Below, piece after piece: positions 1 through 11,900 of a DNA stretch of 64,000 nucleotides. The DNA lies in contig FN648498.1 of the NCBI GenBank assembly GCA_000310025.1, positions 503,332 through 567,331 of the forward strand. Reading direction: 5' to 3'. The notes under the pieces were generated by a model. The model was given only the letters and a program-made list of their open reading frames with translations. It made no database searches and had not been told where the DNA came from. Made by a program: the position numbers and the translations under genes. Source of the DNA: Ectocarpus siliculosus (lineage: Eukaryota > Sar > Phaeophyceae > Ectocarpales > Ectocarpaceae). Position 1 is the stretch's first letter, and each line of letters starts with the position of its first letter.

Positions 1-565
1 GTACAGGTATCCATCCTCACACCAACACGCATTTGAGACACGAGGTGGTACTCCCTGCCCCAACGTGAGTGTATAACATCAACAAAGCAACTGTCAGCAA
101 ACGCTGTGGCTGCCGTCCAACTGGTCAACGTGTAAGCCTCGTGACAGATAGGTCTCGAGTCCAAGTCCCAAGCGATAACGAGTCCGTACCTAAAAACTGC
201 AGATAGGGCTTTGTGTAGTTTGTGTGTGCGCTTGAGGGATGGAACCGCTGCTGGAGCATCTTCGCCTTACAACTGGATGCATGCACCGCACGGGAACCCT
301 CTGCTGTGTAGCCCCGGGTCCTCGGACCTCTTCAAAAGAGAAGGAAAAACCGATCGGTACGAACAACCGCAATCGGACCACGCGCCGGAAACACTTGTAA
401 CCGGCGGATGCCAAAATGGCCATGCAACAAAACACACACTCATTCCCAAAAGCCTAGACTAGAGTAAAGAACACAAAAGAGCGCGTCTCTACCCGCCCAG
501 CTCCCTAGGAAGCAGCAAGCTAGCAGGTACGGATGAGCAACCAGAAAACCGTCGCTTCCTCGCAC
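1..565. other. Intron of the WDR33-like gene
   Basis: This follows the GTGCGA donor of the last visible WDR33 exon on the minus strand. I could not recognise another WDR33 exon in it on either strand, so the remaining exon or exons are probably outside the window. Confidence 0.5.
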
Positions 566-3500
566 CTCTGGCTTGCAACCCATCGTGTCTCCGACGCGGT
601 TTCTGACCCAGAACTTGACGGTGTGGTCGTTGCTGCCAGACGCCAACACGTGCCCCACGGGATGCCACCCCAGATCCCAGACGGCGGTACCGTCGTGGGC
701 GTACTCTATCTCGGCATGCGGTTTCTCCGATCTGTGGAAAAGTGTGCCGCGCGGCGACGGCGGCGGCGGCGGCAGCGGCGGAACCAAGTTGCCGACAAGG
801 GGTATAGTTCCAATGCTGTAGCGGTCGACGTTACAAGTAGATGGGGAAATATCGATACCCGGGAAGTATGCATGTACTCAAGGCAACGGATTCTGTGTAT
901 TGAGAAGAGAGCTGCGGCAGATTCAAAGGCCGGTCGCAAATGTAAAGTTCAGTGGAATTCGGGTGAGTGATGTGTACAAATCCTGTCATTGCGCCAGGCT
1001 TCTTTGTCTACACCAGCGACAAGGGCTAAGGAGCGGCGTTACAACGCAAAGGCACCACCACCTATACCAACCCGATGCTTTTCAAGAATCCGCAGCGCAT
1101 CGCTGCTCTCCATAACTACGACAAACACCGTACAAAATCGAGGACGTGTTAAAAAAAGGGCAAAAAAAGACATATTGCAGCATCGAGCACAGGTCAGATA
1201 AGAGCAGAAAGGATAAGGCAGAGCATCAAACGCGTGTCAGGAAAGATTAAGCCCTCGCTCACCCGACGACCCAGTACATCATCTTCCCGTCGTAGCCCCC
1301 GCTGGCTAGCAACCGCTCGTGCTGCGGGTGCCACGCCAACGCCGTCACGTCCTGCCCATGGCCCTGCAGTGGTGGGCATGGTCGTGGTCACGGTTGATTA
1401 TGGCAGGCAAACCGTGGTGATCACAGGTATACCAAAGGTCATACAAAAAGCACTGTTCTTTACCGTCGGTCCTACTGTAGGTATGCACACCTGCCGTGGT
1501 CGTGGGGTTGCGTTCTCTGGTGAGGACCTATTGGAATACAACGCGGGGTCCAAAAGGAAAATGTCTCCACGCTGCACGCATTCAGTGATATAACGAATAG
1601 GTCTCAACAATATTATTTCCGAGATTTTCTCGCGAACAAGCGCAACACTACGTCACGATGGGAATTGAACCCACGGATTTGGTTATCCACAAGCTTCCGA
1701 GCATGGCCATGTTTCGCTGTTTTTTGTAGTCGTCGGGCAACCACAGAAAGTACCCAACAGTCGTGTGGTGGTGATGAGAAAAAAGACGCTAACAGACGGT
1801 TGTCGTAGACAGCTTGAAAGTTCGGCGGTTCTGCCACACCGAACGAAGAGAATCGAGGCGACGCTAGGAAGTTTGGCAACCAGGCTGTCAGGGTAAAGAA
1901 CGGACATCGGAGACAGACTACCAAGGCAAATTCTCAAACCCAACCTCAAGCCAAATCAATATTGCTCAGATAGAACAGATTATGACCTACCTCACCTTTG
2001 TCCTACCTATCACCATGGAGCAAGCACATGTACACCGGTCATCCATGTCCTTCAGATCACCATGGAGCAAGTATAAACCAATCGCCTGTGTCCTACAGAT
2101 CATCTTGGAACATACACGGATCGCCGGTGTCCTACCGATCACAAGAGAGTTCAATCTGTAGATATCTGATCTGCCCTATATGTGTGAAACTGCAACATCG
2201 TTGCAAAGAGTGCCGTCGGTATACAGGAGAAGCACAAGGCGGGGAAAGCACAAGCGCTCGGAAGCAGGCCATAGGCCATAGGCGCCCACCTTGAAGGTGC
2301 TCATGTCCTTCATTGTTCTGATGTCGTAGAGCTTGATGGTCTGGTCTCTCGAGCTGGACACGAGCCAGTTCCCGTTTTTGTTCCAAGTGACCTTTGTGAT
2401 CAGGCAGGAGGCGCGGCACAGAAAAGCTAATTGTACCCACAATGCGGTAAAAAAAACGAGAGGGTGTTGGGTTGTCCCGACCGGCGCAATCCACGCAACG
2501 GCCTGTCTAGACAAGGAGGCGTATGCAGAAGGCAACCAGCGCCAACAAGCAACACCTCAACAGCCCTACGTCGACATGAAGGGTTGCAGACAGCCGCCGA
2601 AAACACCACACGAGCACCAACACAATAATGCCACGGTCGACACCAACACAGGCAGCAACAAAGGCACAACCAACAACTGACATCAAGGCCCACCCCGACA
2701 CTACACAGCACCAAAACAAGCATCGAGGCTTTTCCGCTCCCTCCCACCTTCATGACGGTGTTCTTGTGCCCGTACAGGGTGCTCAGACTGTTCCCTGTCC
2801 TCGGGTCCCAGAGCTTGATGAGGTTGTCCTTGCTGCCGGACACTATCAGAGACTTATACGGGTGCCACTCCACCGTCTTCACATCCCACCCGTGCCCCGT
2901 TAGCGCGCGTTCCTCCTTATAGTACTCCCAGTCCCAGATGCGCACCTGTCGTGGCGTCGTCGACAATGGTTCATTGACAAAAAATTGAAGTACTGCTGAA
3001 GGTATCGACCTTGTATAATCTGGGGGGGGGAAACTACAATAGCTCCATTGTCGGGATGCTTCGGCAGGCGCAAGTCCTGGACAACAAAATGCAAAATCAT
3101 CATGAACGGCTGCCGCAATGGAAGGCGGCATGTGGTGCTAATAACTCGCGTGTGCGACGTGCTGGTGCAATGACGGAGTTAACAAGTATATTTTCGCAGC
3201 AAATCGTTGCTTACAGCATTACACCAGCTGCCACACCACAAACAAGACCTCGAGCGAAGATTGAGACACGTGCTTCATTCTGTCTATGTCAACGAATAAT
3301 TGTTGCCCAAATATTAGGCTCATGCTGAACTATTCCCCTTTGGTAGTACAGTAGGGGTCCCTGGATATGGCCGCTTATGTCAGGCCGGTTGCCCTAATTA
3401 AGGCCGTTGAAATCGCTTGGCACAGATGGAATTTATAACATTCACGTTGTCTCATGCACTGAATAAGGCCGGCTGCCCTGCTTAAGGCCGTGGCACATGG

Positions 3501-6500
3501 TGGCCTTGAACAGGGACCTCTGCTACTGCACACTGTCTTTGGGTATGTCTTATGTCAAACGAATAATTTGCTACCCAATACTTTGGTCTGACTGCTCAAC
3601 TACTGATCTCATTGGCCTGCATCGACCCGTTACCGTTCAGTCGACAATACAAATCCCATCGGTGTATGCATGCACCCACCCCTTACCGTTACCCCTTACC
3701 GTTGAGTCGTCCGAGCACGAGGCGAACTTGGAGTCCGTGGGTCCGAAGCTGAGTCCTCTGATTGGATTGGCACCATGTGCGATAAAGTGCTGTACCGCCG
3801 TCATTGAGGGCTGACATGACAGGGGCACCAAGCCACAACCAGAAGGAAAAAAAAGTGTGAAAACAACGTGCGGTAGAATAGACAGAACAAGGTTGGAATG
3901 ACTGTGTTAGTGCGTGCACGATCGTCGATACGTAAGGCCTTCCGCCTGACTGTGCAGGGATGTGGACAGCATTGCTGTATGGAAGGAGTGGTTCAGGGTA
4001 GAGAACATGGAAAAATACAAAAAAAATGTTTGACAGCCTCGCCCTCTTATTGGCTGGTAAAGCTTTCACGTCCGACAAGAACTACCGCAGTGGTATGCTA
4101 TGCTACATTAGTTAAGTAAGCTTCCAACCTGGATTCAACCGAAGGAAAGGCGGGTGGCAGTGAACAGGAGTGACAAAGCCACCTCTACAGTGCCTGGCCT
4201 GACCCGAAACGTGAAGTGGTTTGCCATGCCCGTCGACGAAACAACCGACTCAAGGCTACCACTTGCCCCTGCTGGAGCAATCACTCAATACCCGTGCTAG
4301 ACTTAGGCGGAGGGAGCAGCTTGACGTATTCCGACCTGCCAGTACTTGATGTTCCCGTTGTGGTCTCCGGAGATCAGAGTGTTCCCAGAGTGACTCCACG
4401 CCATGGAGCGGACGGCACTGGAATGAGCCTTCGGAGCACATCATTGTAGAGCGCACAATCGGGCCAGCAAGGAGGGCAACAGGCGGAGATAAGCCGACAC
4501 GTAAACAGCAAAATCAACGAAGACTCAGTGTATGCTTGGTAGTTTCTTAAGCTGTTCCGTCCAGCTCGATACCCGAACTACACCTTCGTGAAACCTTCGG
4601 GGACGAAACAAAACAAGGAAAAACACAGGCTATCCCTGTCCGGAGACCCCGTGATAATAGCAGCGGAAGTGGGGATAGGTGGGTATATGGACGGCTCTCT
4701 GCTATCCGACGTCCTCGACTACCGCCTGCATAGCAGGTGAAGCGGAAAATTCCTCTTAGGGAATAGTAAATAGAGCGCCCTTTGTCCTTCATTGGAACGG
4801 ACGTCTTGAAAGACCTTGAGAGCGACCGCTGATCAAATTGAAAGAGCCGTGCGTGTACAGAAGGAAAATCTCGGGTGGTACACAAAGGCAACCACAAAAA
4901 ATGAAGGTCAAGAGTTGGCACGACCGCTGCGTGCATCTAGCCAACACACAACCTTACGAGCCACACTGCTGTGTACAAACTAACCCACGACTCCGATGGC
5001 AGAGGTCCTCTACCATCGCACCTGCAGAATGGTGACGAAATTGAAAGATCCGTCCTTCCAAAGAGTGAACTCGCCGCTAGAATTTCCGGTGATGCACCGC
5101 GTCACTCCCGCCGGCGCCCACGCCAGGCAGAACACCGGACAGCGCTGCTTGTTGGTCGAGGTTTTCACCCACTGCGGTGGAGTGTATTTCGTTAGGGGGA
5201 GGGCGGGGGTTACGAAGGTAGAGTCTTCCATGCGATAACCGTGGGTAACCCGTCCAGGTAGGGCATGTGACTGGGTTTGGCACTTGCTCCGACAGAGTTC
5301 GAACACGGCGAAGACAAGTGCAGACAGCATTGACAGCAAGACAGTTCCAGATGTCTGGCGGCGTATTGTAATGGGCATGGGGCTGACGAAAACAGCATCC
5401 GGCGGCCGTAGAGCTACAACTTTGACTTTGCTACAGCAATAAAGTTCTGTTTTGTCTACGTCTCTTGCCTGTGTGCACACAGCAGCCATGAGAACATTCT
5501 GCAACACAACAACAACAACAACAACAAACAACAAACAACAAGTCTTTCTCCATCTCTACCCTGCGTGCAGACGCCAGAGGCTGGGTTGCAAGGCAACAAC
5601 CATGATAACAACTACAGCATACACCAACACCAACACCACCTCCAACGCAATCACAACAAGTCGTTTCTCGCTCCATCTCTGACCTGCGTGCAGATGCCAG
5701 AGGCCGGGTTTGATGCGATCACCGCCGGCGGGACCATCCTCCTCGCATAAGACGAGTGCGGCTGGACGCTCCAGGCCAGCCCTCCGGTCCCGATCGGAGG
5801 ATCCCCCCCGGCCGTGGGGACGTAGGCCCGGTTGATGATGTGGTGCATGATGCTGCCGGCGATGTCCACGCATCGGCGTGGGGCCTGCGCCCGCATGCGT
5901 CGCTCTTCCTCCCCCCACTGCCTGAGGGCACATGCACGCGTAGGGACGGGGGGGGATAATGGGGATGAAAAACAGCACGCCACTGGTGTGGTAAACGGTT
6001 TGCGTGTTTTTCTATTTGTTGGACGTGAACGGGTACTGCTGTTGGGAGCGGGGGCAGTGGAGGTCAAGGGTGTCCTTGAGCATGGTACAGCTGTACTACC
6101 TTGCGCGTAGCAAGAGCTGAACGGGGCATTGGATGCGGTGTGCTGTAGGGCACTCTTTGCGAGCCTCGGTAGGAGAAATTGTTGCAGGACGGTAGAGCTG
6201 GGGGTACTGCCACCGCTCACTCATCTTATCTCAGCCTACCAGCTACAAGCGGGGTGATTGACTGCTGTAGTATTTCGGGCCAACCTTTCAGCCGCCGCCG
6301 CCGCCGCCGCCACCGAACGCAAGAATCGTTGCACTTCTTTGCCCTGCATCTTCCCAAATGCAATTCGCCAACACCAGTCTAGCCTGTTCCACCAGCGCAC
6401 TCGACACCCGCTCTGTGGACGACATTCAGGCAACATGTCTACATCTGTGTACGTTGCTCAACGGCCCCGGACACATCCGACGCTTATTGCGCCGCGTTTC

Positions 6501-7048
6501 TGTGTTTAGGGTCGTGAGCATGCTGCCCTGAACAGGCGCGGGGTGTGCTCCCTTACTGATGTGCGAAGAACTGCGTGGAATTGCACATGCACCACCGGAT
6601 GCCCTACCATATCTACGGGATATTGCACCCTGTAATGGTATCAGCCGCGTGCCGCTTTCCCAACCGGAGCCTGACATGATGAAGTGCTGCTGCTACAGCA
6701 GACACACATCTCTGCAACGGCAGCCGTCCTGTTGCCATTTTGGTGATCTCGACACCGACTACATTTACCAGTGCAAGGCCAGCACCGACTAACTCAACCA
6801 GCAGCTGACTACTGAATATTTTAGGGAGGTGTTGCATTCTGACCGAGAAACCAAGCTGCAGTAGCTGTGGGTGTAGACGCCAGAGGCACAAACACACCAA
6901 CTCGCAACATGCTACAAATACCAACACACCTTTCGCCTCTCCCACCTCCGCCTCCAAACCCGCCTCGATCGTAGAATCCTCCGCCACCATAACCCCCTCC
7001 ACGACCACCACCACCCCATCGACCACCATGGGATGGCGGAGCAGCCAT
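566..7048 (-). CDS. WDR33: WDR33/Pfs2/FY-like WD40 polyadenylation factor (3' part beyond window)
   Basis: In CPSF, WDR33 binds the AAUAAA signal during nuclear mRNA cleavage and polyadenylation. Nine exons are visible: 6930-7048, 5684-5921, 5022-5171, 4336-4428, 3700-3810, 2748-2945, 2290-2391, 1263-1363 and 566-731. All junctions keep frame and give 426 residues. The start is ATG at 7048, followed by a Gly/Arg/Tyr-rich leader. Residues about 40-120 hold the family's basic pre-WD segment ([13 protein letters not shown], compare human KRMRKAVQRKTVD) and PPIGTGG. Seven WD repeats follow, including [58 protein letters not shown] and [11 protein letters not shown]. The last visible exon ends [14 protein letters not shown] at a GTGCGA donor, so the C-terminal part lies left of the window. 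Family assignment is strong; exact exon edges are hand predictions. Confidence 0.9.
2000..2145. repeat. Short tandem repeat, three to four diverged 45-47 bp units
   Basis: The unit, roughly TCCTACAGATCACCATGGAG followed by a CA-rich spacer and a CCGGT/CGCCTGTG segment, recurs across this stretch with substitutions. It lies in an intron of the WDR33-like gene. Confidence 0.6.
3280..3605. repeat. Diverged direct duplication inside a WDR33 intron
   Basis: TATGTCAACGAATAATTG near 3285 is matched by TATGTCAAACGAATAATTTG near 3547, and GGCCGGTTGCCCTAATTAAG near 3393 by GGCCGGCTGCCCTGCTTAAG near 3467. The two blocks are interleaved, which suggests an old local duplication followed by rearrangement. 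Confidence 0.5.
5502..5712. repeat. Partial tandem copy of a WDR33 exon end with AAC microsatellite
   Basis: Sequence 5538-5588 copies 5654-5709, which spans the 3' end of WDR33 exon 2 and its donor. Both contain CTGCGTGCAGA(C/T)GCCAGAGGC preceded by ACAACAAGTC..TTTCTC. An AAC-type microsatellite (about 5502-5542) abuts the inner copy. The extra copy lies inside the intron. Confidence 0.7.
6290..6314. repeat. CCG trinucleotide run
   Basis: About eight CCG units lie in the first intron of the WDR33-like gene. Confidence 0.8.
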
Positions 7049-8904
7049 CACCTATCGTCGTAGAGTACAAAGTGACAATCTGTAGGCAGCAAGCTGCTCT
7101 GAGAGTGTGCAGCAGCGAGTTTGGGGTGTTCCTTGACGTTCAGAAGGCGTTATGCCTGGGTGGGGGCGGTCATCCAAAAGGGGAGCGGTGGAGCGGTGGC
7201 ATTGGCGGTGGTGCAGGTGGTGTGCTGAACTCGAGAGCTCTTGGCGTGCACGCAGTGAGTAGTGTTGCAACATAGTCTACACAGCAACACCTGCGCCTGC
7301 TTGGTGTAGCCCGAGTTGCTCACGTTTTTTGTTAGCACGGATGTGTCGCGTGAGCAGCATTGTATGCGTAGGCGCCCGCTTGCTTTGGCGGCGCAACAGG
7401 AAGAACATGTATCGGGCGGTTTGGGGGTAATTCTCCAATCATGTTTTGCGATATATAAAAACCCAAAAACAATTAATTAATTAAATCAAACACCCCCATA
7501 TATACAAATATATGGATATATACAAATATATGGGGGTGTTTGATTTAATTAATTGTTTTGGGTTTGGGGAGTACATATTGAGCTCGGACGATCAACCTAT
7601 CTCGAGCGTTATCTCCTGGGTAGTGATACTGCTCGCTACTCATCGGTGCGAGTTGCACAGCGCTGTACACGGAACCACAAGATTCGTCGCCCATTACTCA
7701 AAACGAAACATATTTCCCGTGTGCAGGCCTGGCCTGCTGCAACGGTGCCGAAATCAAGTGGCCTACAGCCTACAGCAGTGGTGTGTCGCACAGCGTACAG
7801 CTCGTGGCGTGCCCTCGTTGTGTCACAATTTTGATGTGTTACGCTTCGCACGCCCTGCTCGAAAGTTACGTGTACATGTTTTTCTCACAGAGTGAGCGAT
7901 GGACCAGCTGCATGTTCCATGCAACTTGGAAAACATCTTCCTGTCCCTTCAGCTTAGACACGAGCAAACGGTTCATGACGTGCCCCTCTCAGCTTGCGGC
8001 ACAGCCATTTCCGCCCTTTTTCTACTGGATGTCCACTGATCAATCAGTGAAACGTGCACATTCCCTAAAAAAACGGGGAGGGGAGACGCCCCCTTCCGTG
8101 CGCGATGAAAAACAGCGCCTCCCGTCCTTCCAACTTGTAGTTTCTCACTGAATTACAAACCTGCCTACAACAAGAGGCTAGTGGCCATCCAAGTGGAAGC
8201 GTGCCATGCAAAATCAACACCCCAACACTACACGCTTCCACCCACCCACGCTTAAAACCAACCACTGCACCCAAATGGAGTAGCCGTACATGTAGCCATA
8301 GCACCCAAGTGTCAATCCGCGCAAAGCCCAATGCTACATGTGCACCCGCCAAAAATACGAAAAGAAATAAATGTAATCCCTCCGCATGAAAAAAACAAAA
8401 CGTGCGAAGAAAAAAATATTCATACCACGGTGTACACCGTAGGTGACGGTGGGGGGTTATGCCACGATAGGCACCATCCCCGCCGAGCTAAAAGCGCACC
8501 TGAAAGCTCATATAGAAAGGCAAATGGAAATCGAGGAACGTGACAGACACCCGACCCCTTCCAACAAACACCAGCCCGGGCGCTTGTTGGGAGAGGCCGA
8601 AATATTGTCACCAGGGGGGCGCAACCTGCTACGCGTCACCATCGTATGCAGAAAAAAACATGCCCGTTTCGCGGCATACGGTACCGCCCGCCGAGAACCC
8701 TACTCCGGCTCGACGCGCCCTGGACGCGGGAGAGGGGCGCTGAATCCCAACAACAGATCTTCACACCACGATAACCTCGAGCAAAAGGCAAGCTGTTGGG
8801 TAATATCGCCAGCCTCGCTCCGGTAGGGCAAGCTGGTCAAAAACAAATCGTCCTGGGGGGAGTTACAGCATGTTCCGCGGCGTTTTCCGGGTCCAGTTCA
8901 CTAT
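7049..8904. other. Intergenic region between WDR33-like start and immunophilin stop
   Basis: Both flanking genes are on the minus strand, so this holds the immunophilin 3' UTR and the WDR33 promoter. A large AT-rich inverted repeat at 7457-7565 is the main structure. No homologous coding exon was seen. A 127-codon plus-strand frame at 8443-8826 has no recognisable family. Confidence 0.6.
7457..7565. repeat. Long AT-rich inverted repeat (hairpin)
   Basis: The left arm at 7457-7505 (AAAACCCAAAAACAATTAAT onward) is the reverse complement of the right arm at 7527-7565. The right arm lacks one AATT unit and one T. The loop is about 20 bp of ATATATGGATAT-like sequence. It could be a MITE remnant or a replication-slippage hairpin. 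Confidence 0.85.
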
Positions 8905-11900
8905 TTAGTTCTCGGTTTCGGGCGTTTCTGCCTTCATGGCTTCGTCGTAGGCAGGCGCCTCATCTGCTGGTGATTCCTCTTGTAGCAGCTCTCCGCAATC
9001 TACGATGACGACGTCATCGTTCGGCTTGTCGGCGGTGGTCGCTACGTTCTCGATCTCCTTCACGACCTCCATGCCTGGGGCCGACAACCCATCACGCGAA
9101 CGGGCGAGGGGGGTACAGATTATCGTTGTTGTCACACTGCATTGGTGTTAAACGGTTGCCCACTTCAATAGACTCAATAGCCAAAAATAAAAATGCACAC
9201 GCGTGCGCACAAATATTTGCGGCGCACAACGAAGGTAAAGAATAAAAAAGAACCTCTTGCACAACTATTGTACTGTCTTGCCAATAAGGCGTCCCTTGAA
9301 GTCAAGAGCACTTCACACGAACCAAGAGCGTATGCATACAACACAACAGCACATCGTGGAGCATAACACAACGACAGAGCAAAGCAGGCCGCATGGCTGC
9401 CCTGGTGGGAAACAAACACATTTGTATGAACACAACTTTTGGTTGCGCATCAACGATGTGCCGGTTTTGCGTGGAATGACCGCACTGCACACAAACACAC
9501 GCCGGATCCGTCGAAAACGTGCTCCCTCACACCTTCCCCTCCGTCTCCGTACCTGACAGAACCTTGCCGAAAACCACGTGCTTGCCGTCAAGGTGGGGCG
9601 TGTCACGGCACGTGATGAACACCTACAGTACAGAGGAACACCCAGGAGACGACGTGCAAAATAATGGTGGTCGTCGTCACGTGGTCGTGTGGGGTCCGTA
9701 GCGAGGGTGTGGTGGGCGGGGGTAAAAACGCGTCAGCAGCTAGGCATGGGCTACGCTACGCCACTTGTTGCAGGCTTTTGACAAATCTAGAAGATGACGT
9801 GCTCTTGCTGATGCCGACATGACATGTTGATCCTTCAGTACCTACGTATAATCTCAACGCGAGTCAATCGATAAGTTTCGTACATCACACGAACTGGAAC
9901 GAACCGCGCGAATAATTGAGAAAACACATTCATCTACTTGGACACATAAAGACTCTTCGAGGGAAGCGAAATCGCCAACATGATACGCCATGCTCTGATG
10001 GTGCGACAATACCCTGTCCTAAGATCTACAGGAAACAAGTCAACATACACGACCGACGCACCTGAGAGCCGTTGGTGTTGGGGCCGGCGTTTGCCATCGA
10101 CAGCAACCCGGGCTCCGTGTGCTTGAGCTGGAAGTTCTCGTCCTTGAACTTCTCGCCGTAGATGCTGCAGCCCCCGGTGCCGTCGCCGGCAGTGAAGTCG
10201 CCGCACTGTATAGTCGAGCAAGAAAGGTCATGTCAGCGGTTGCCTTCCAAAGAGTCCAATAATCTTTCCAACGACCATGTGCCATAACTTTACCCTCCGT
10301 ATGGCGTTTATGCTTTGCGGCTTGCAAAAGGAGGTTATGGTCTGTGAACAGGCTCCGCGAGCACACCCGCCAGTTGGTGAGAGGTATCGGGAACTGCTCA
10401 ATACGAAACAACATGAGGATATTCGGCTGGCGAATAAACTTGAAGGCGATTATCGACAGTGGAGGTCGTCATGGGCACGAGACTGAAAGGGCCTAAGCTG
10501 TTTGGTTGGGAACAACCGCTGTGATTAAACCCACCCGGAATCGAGACAGTCATCGAGATATGAGCAACTCTGTGAAACCAAAAAAGGTAAAGCCAGATCT
10601 AACAACCGTCATCTCACCCTCCGATCGCATTCGACTCAAGTGCTGCTGCTGCTGATGGCATGACAAGAGGGCTTCTAGAGGCTCTTATCGCGACGAAATC
10701 CAAGGTATTCACCACAGACAGGACATGTCGAGGGCTTCGGAGATCGAACTAGGTTTGTGTGACCCCTGCACTACCAGAGAGAGGATGAGGAGAGAGCGGG
10801 TATACTTGACTGGCGCACAACACCGCGACAGAGAATCGAAAACAATGTATGTTGTCTGTGGAAAACACACATATTATGTATTTTCATAAGAAAAAAAAAA
10901 AATGACACAACGTTGTAGTGCCTCTTCCTTTCCCCACCTGAAGCATGAAGTTCTTGATGACGCGGTGGAATTTGCTGCCCTTGTAGTGCAACGGGACGCC
11001 ATCGGGGGTGGTTCCCTTGTCGCCCTTGCAAAGGTGGAGGAAGTTTGCGCTCGTCTTCGGGCACGTGTTCGCGTACAGCTCGAACGAGATGCGCTGAGGC
11101 TCCTTGTCTCCCACCTGACGATAAGAACCAGGCAACACGCACTACGTTGTTTAACGAGTAGACTCGAATAAAGGTGACTTGTCGAATACTATAGGCAATA
11201 CCATGGCACGTGCCGAGGCATATGTGTGGGTGCTTGTTCATATTATACTACACGTGTAAGAGGCCGTGCAGGAGGCAAGCACATCAACAAGAGGGACCAA
11301 GCAACAGGTCAAACCGAAACCTCGCACACGAGCGAAGAGGGGAAGAGCAAACGGTAATGACTGTACCGACCCAGACTATATTTCTGTATTATAGCCGCAC
11401 ATGCGACCATCCCAGCTTCTACCAGAGCGATCAATTTACGGGAACAACCCTTAGACGCTTTGAACACACGGTAAACCTTTGTTTAGTCCTGTTTCTGACT
11501 AGTTCGTCGGGTCTGTTGTTTTCAAACAAATAGCCATTCTGACCTGCATTCGGCTAATCATCTTCCCCGGTCTTCAAGAGCGAGTTCTACCGAAAAAAAA
11601 AAAACGACCTAGCAGAGTAGCTTCCAACAGACACGAACAAACTAGAATGTTCTACCGTAGCAAGGCATGCTACCATTGGCTGTACATACCGTGATGTCGA
11701 AGAAGCACTTGGGGTTGGTGCCGTCGAAGACAACAACCCCTTCCTTGTCGTCGTACATGCTGACCTTGCCAAACAGACCGCCAAACACTGACTTCGCCTT
11801 CTCCTTGGACTCCTTCATCGCAGCCTGGGCGGGGCAGAGGGCCGTCGGGGAACAGAGACCGGGTTATGGAGGACATAAACCGCGGCTTCGCGAACGTTGC

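Noticed and set aside
8443-8826. 127-codon plus frame (IPAELKAHLKAHIERQMEIE..)
   Set aside because: It looks locally protein-like, but has no recognisable family, no splice partner, and lies opposite the immunophilin 3' region.
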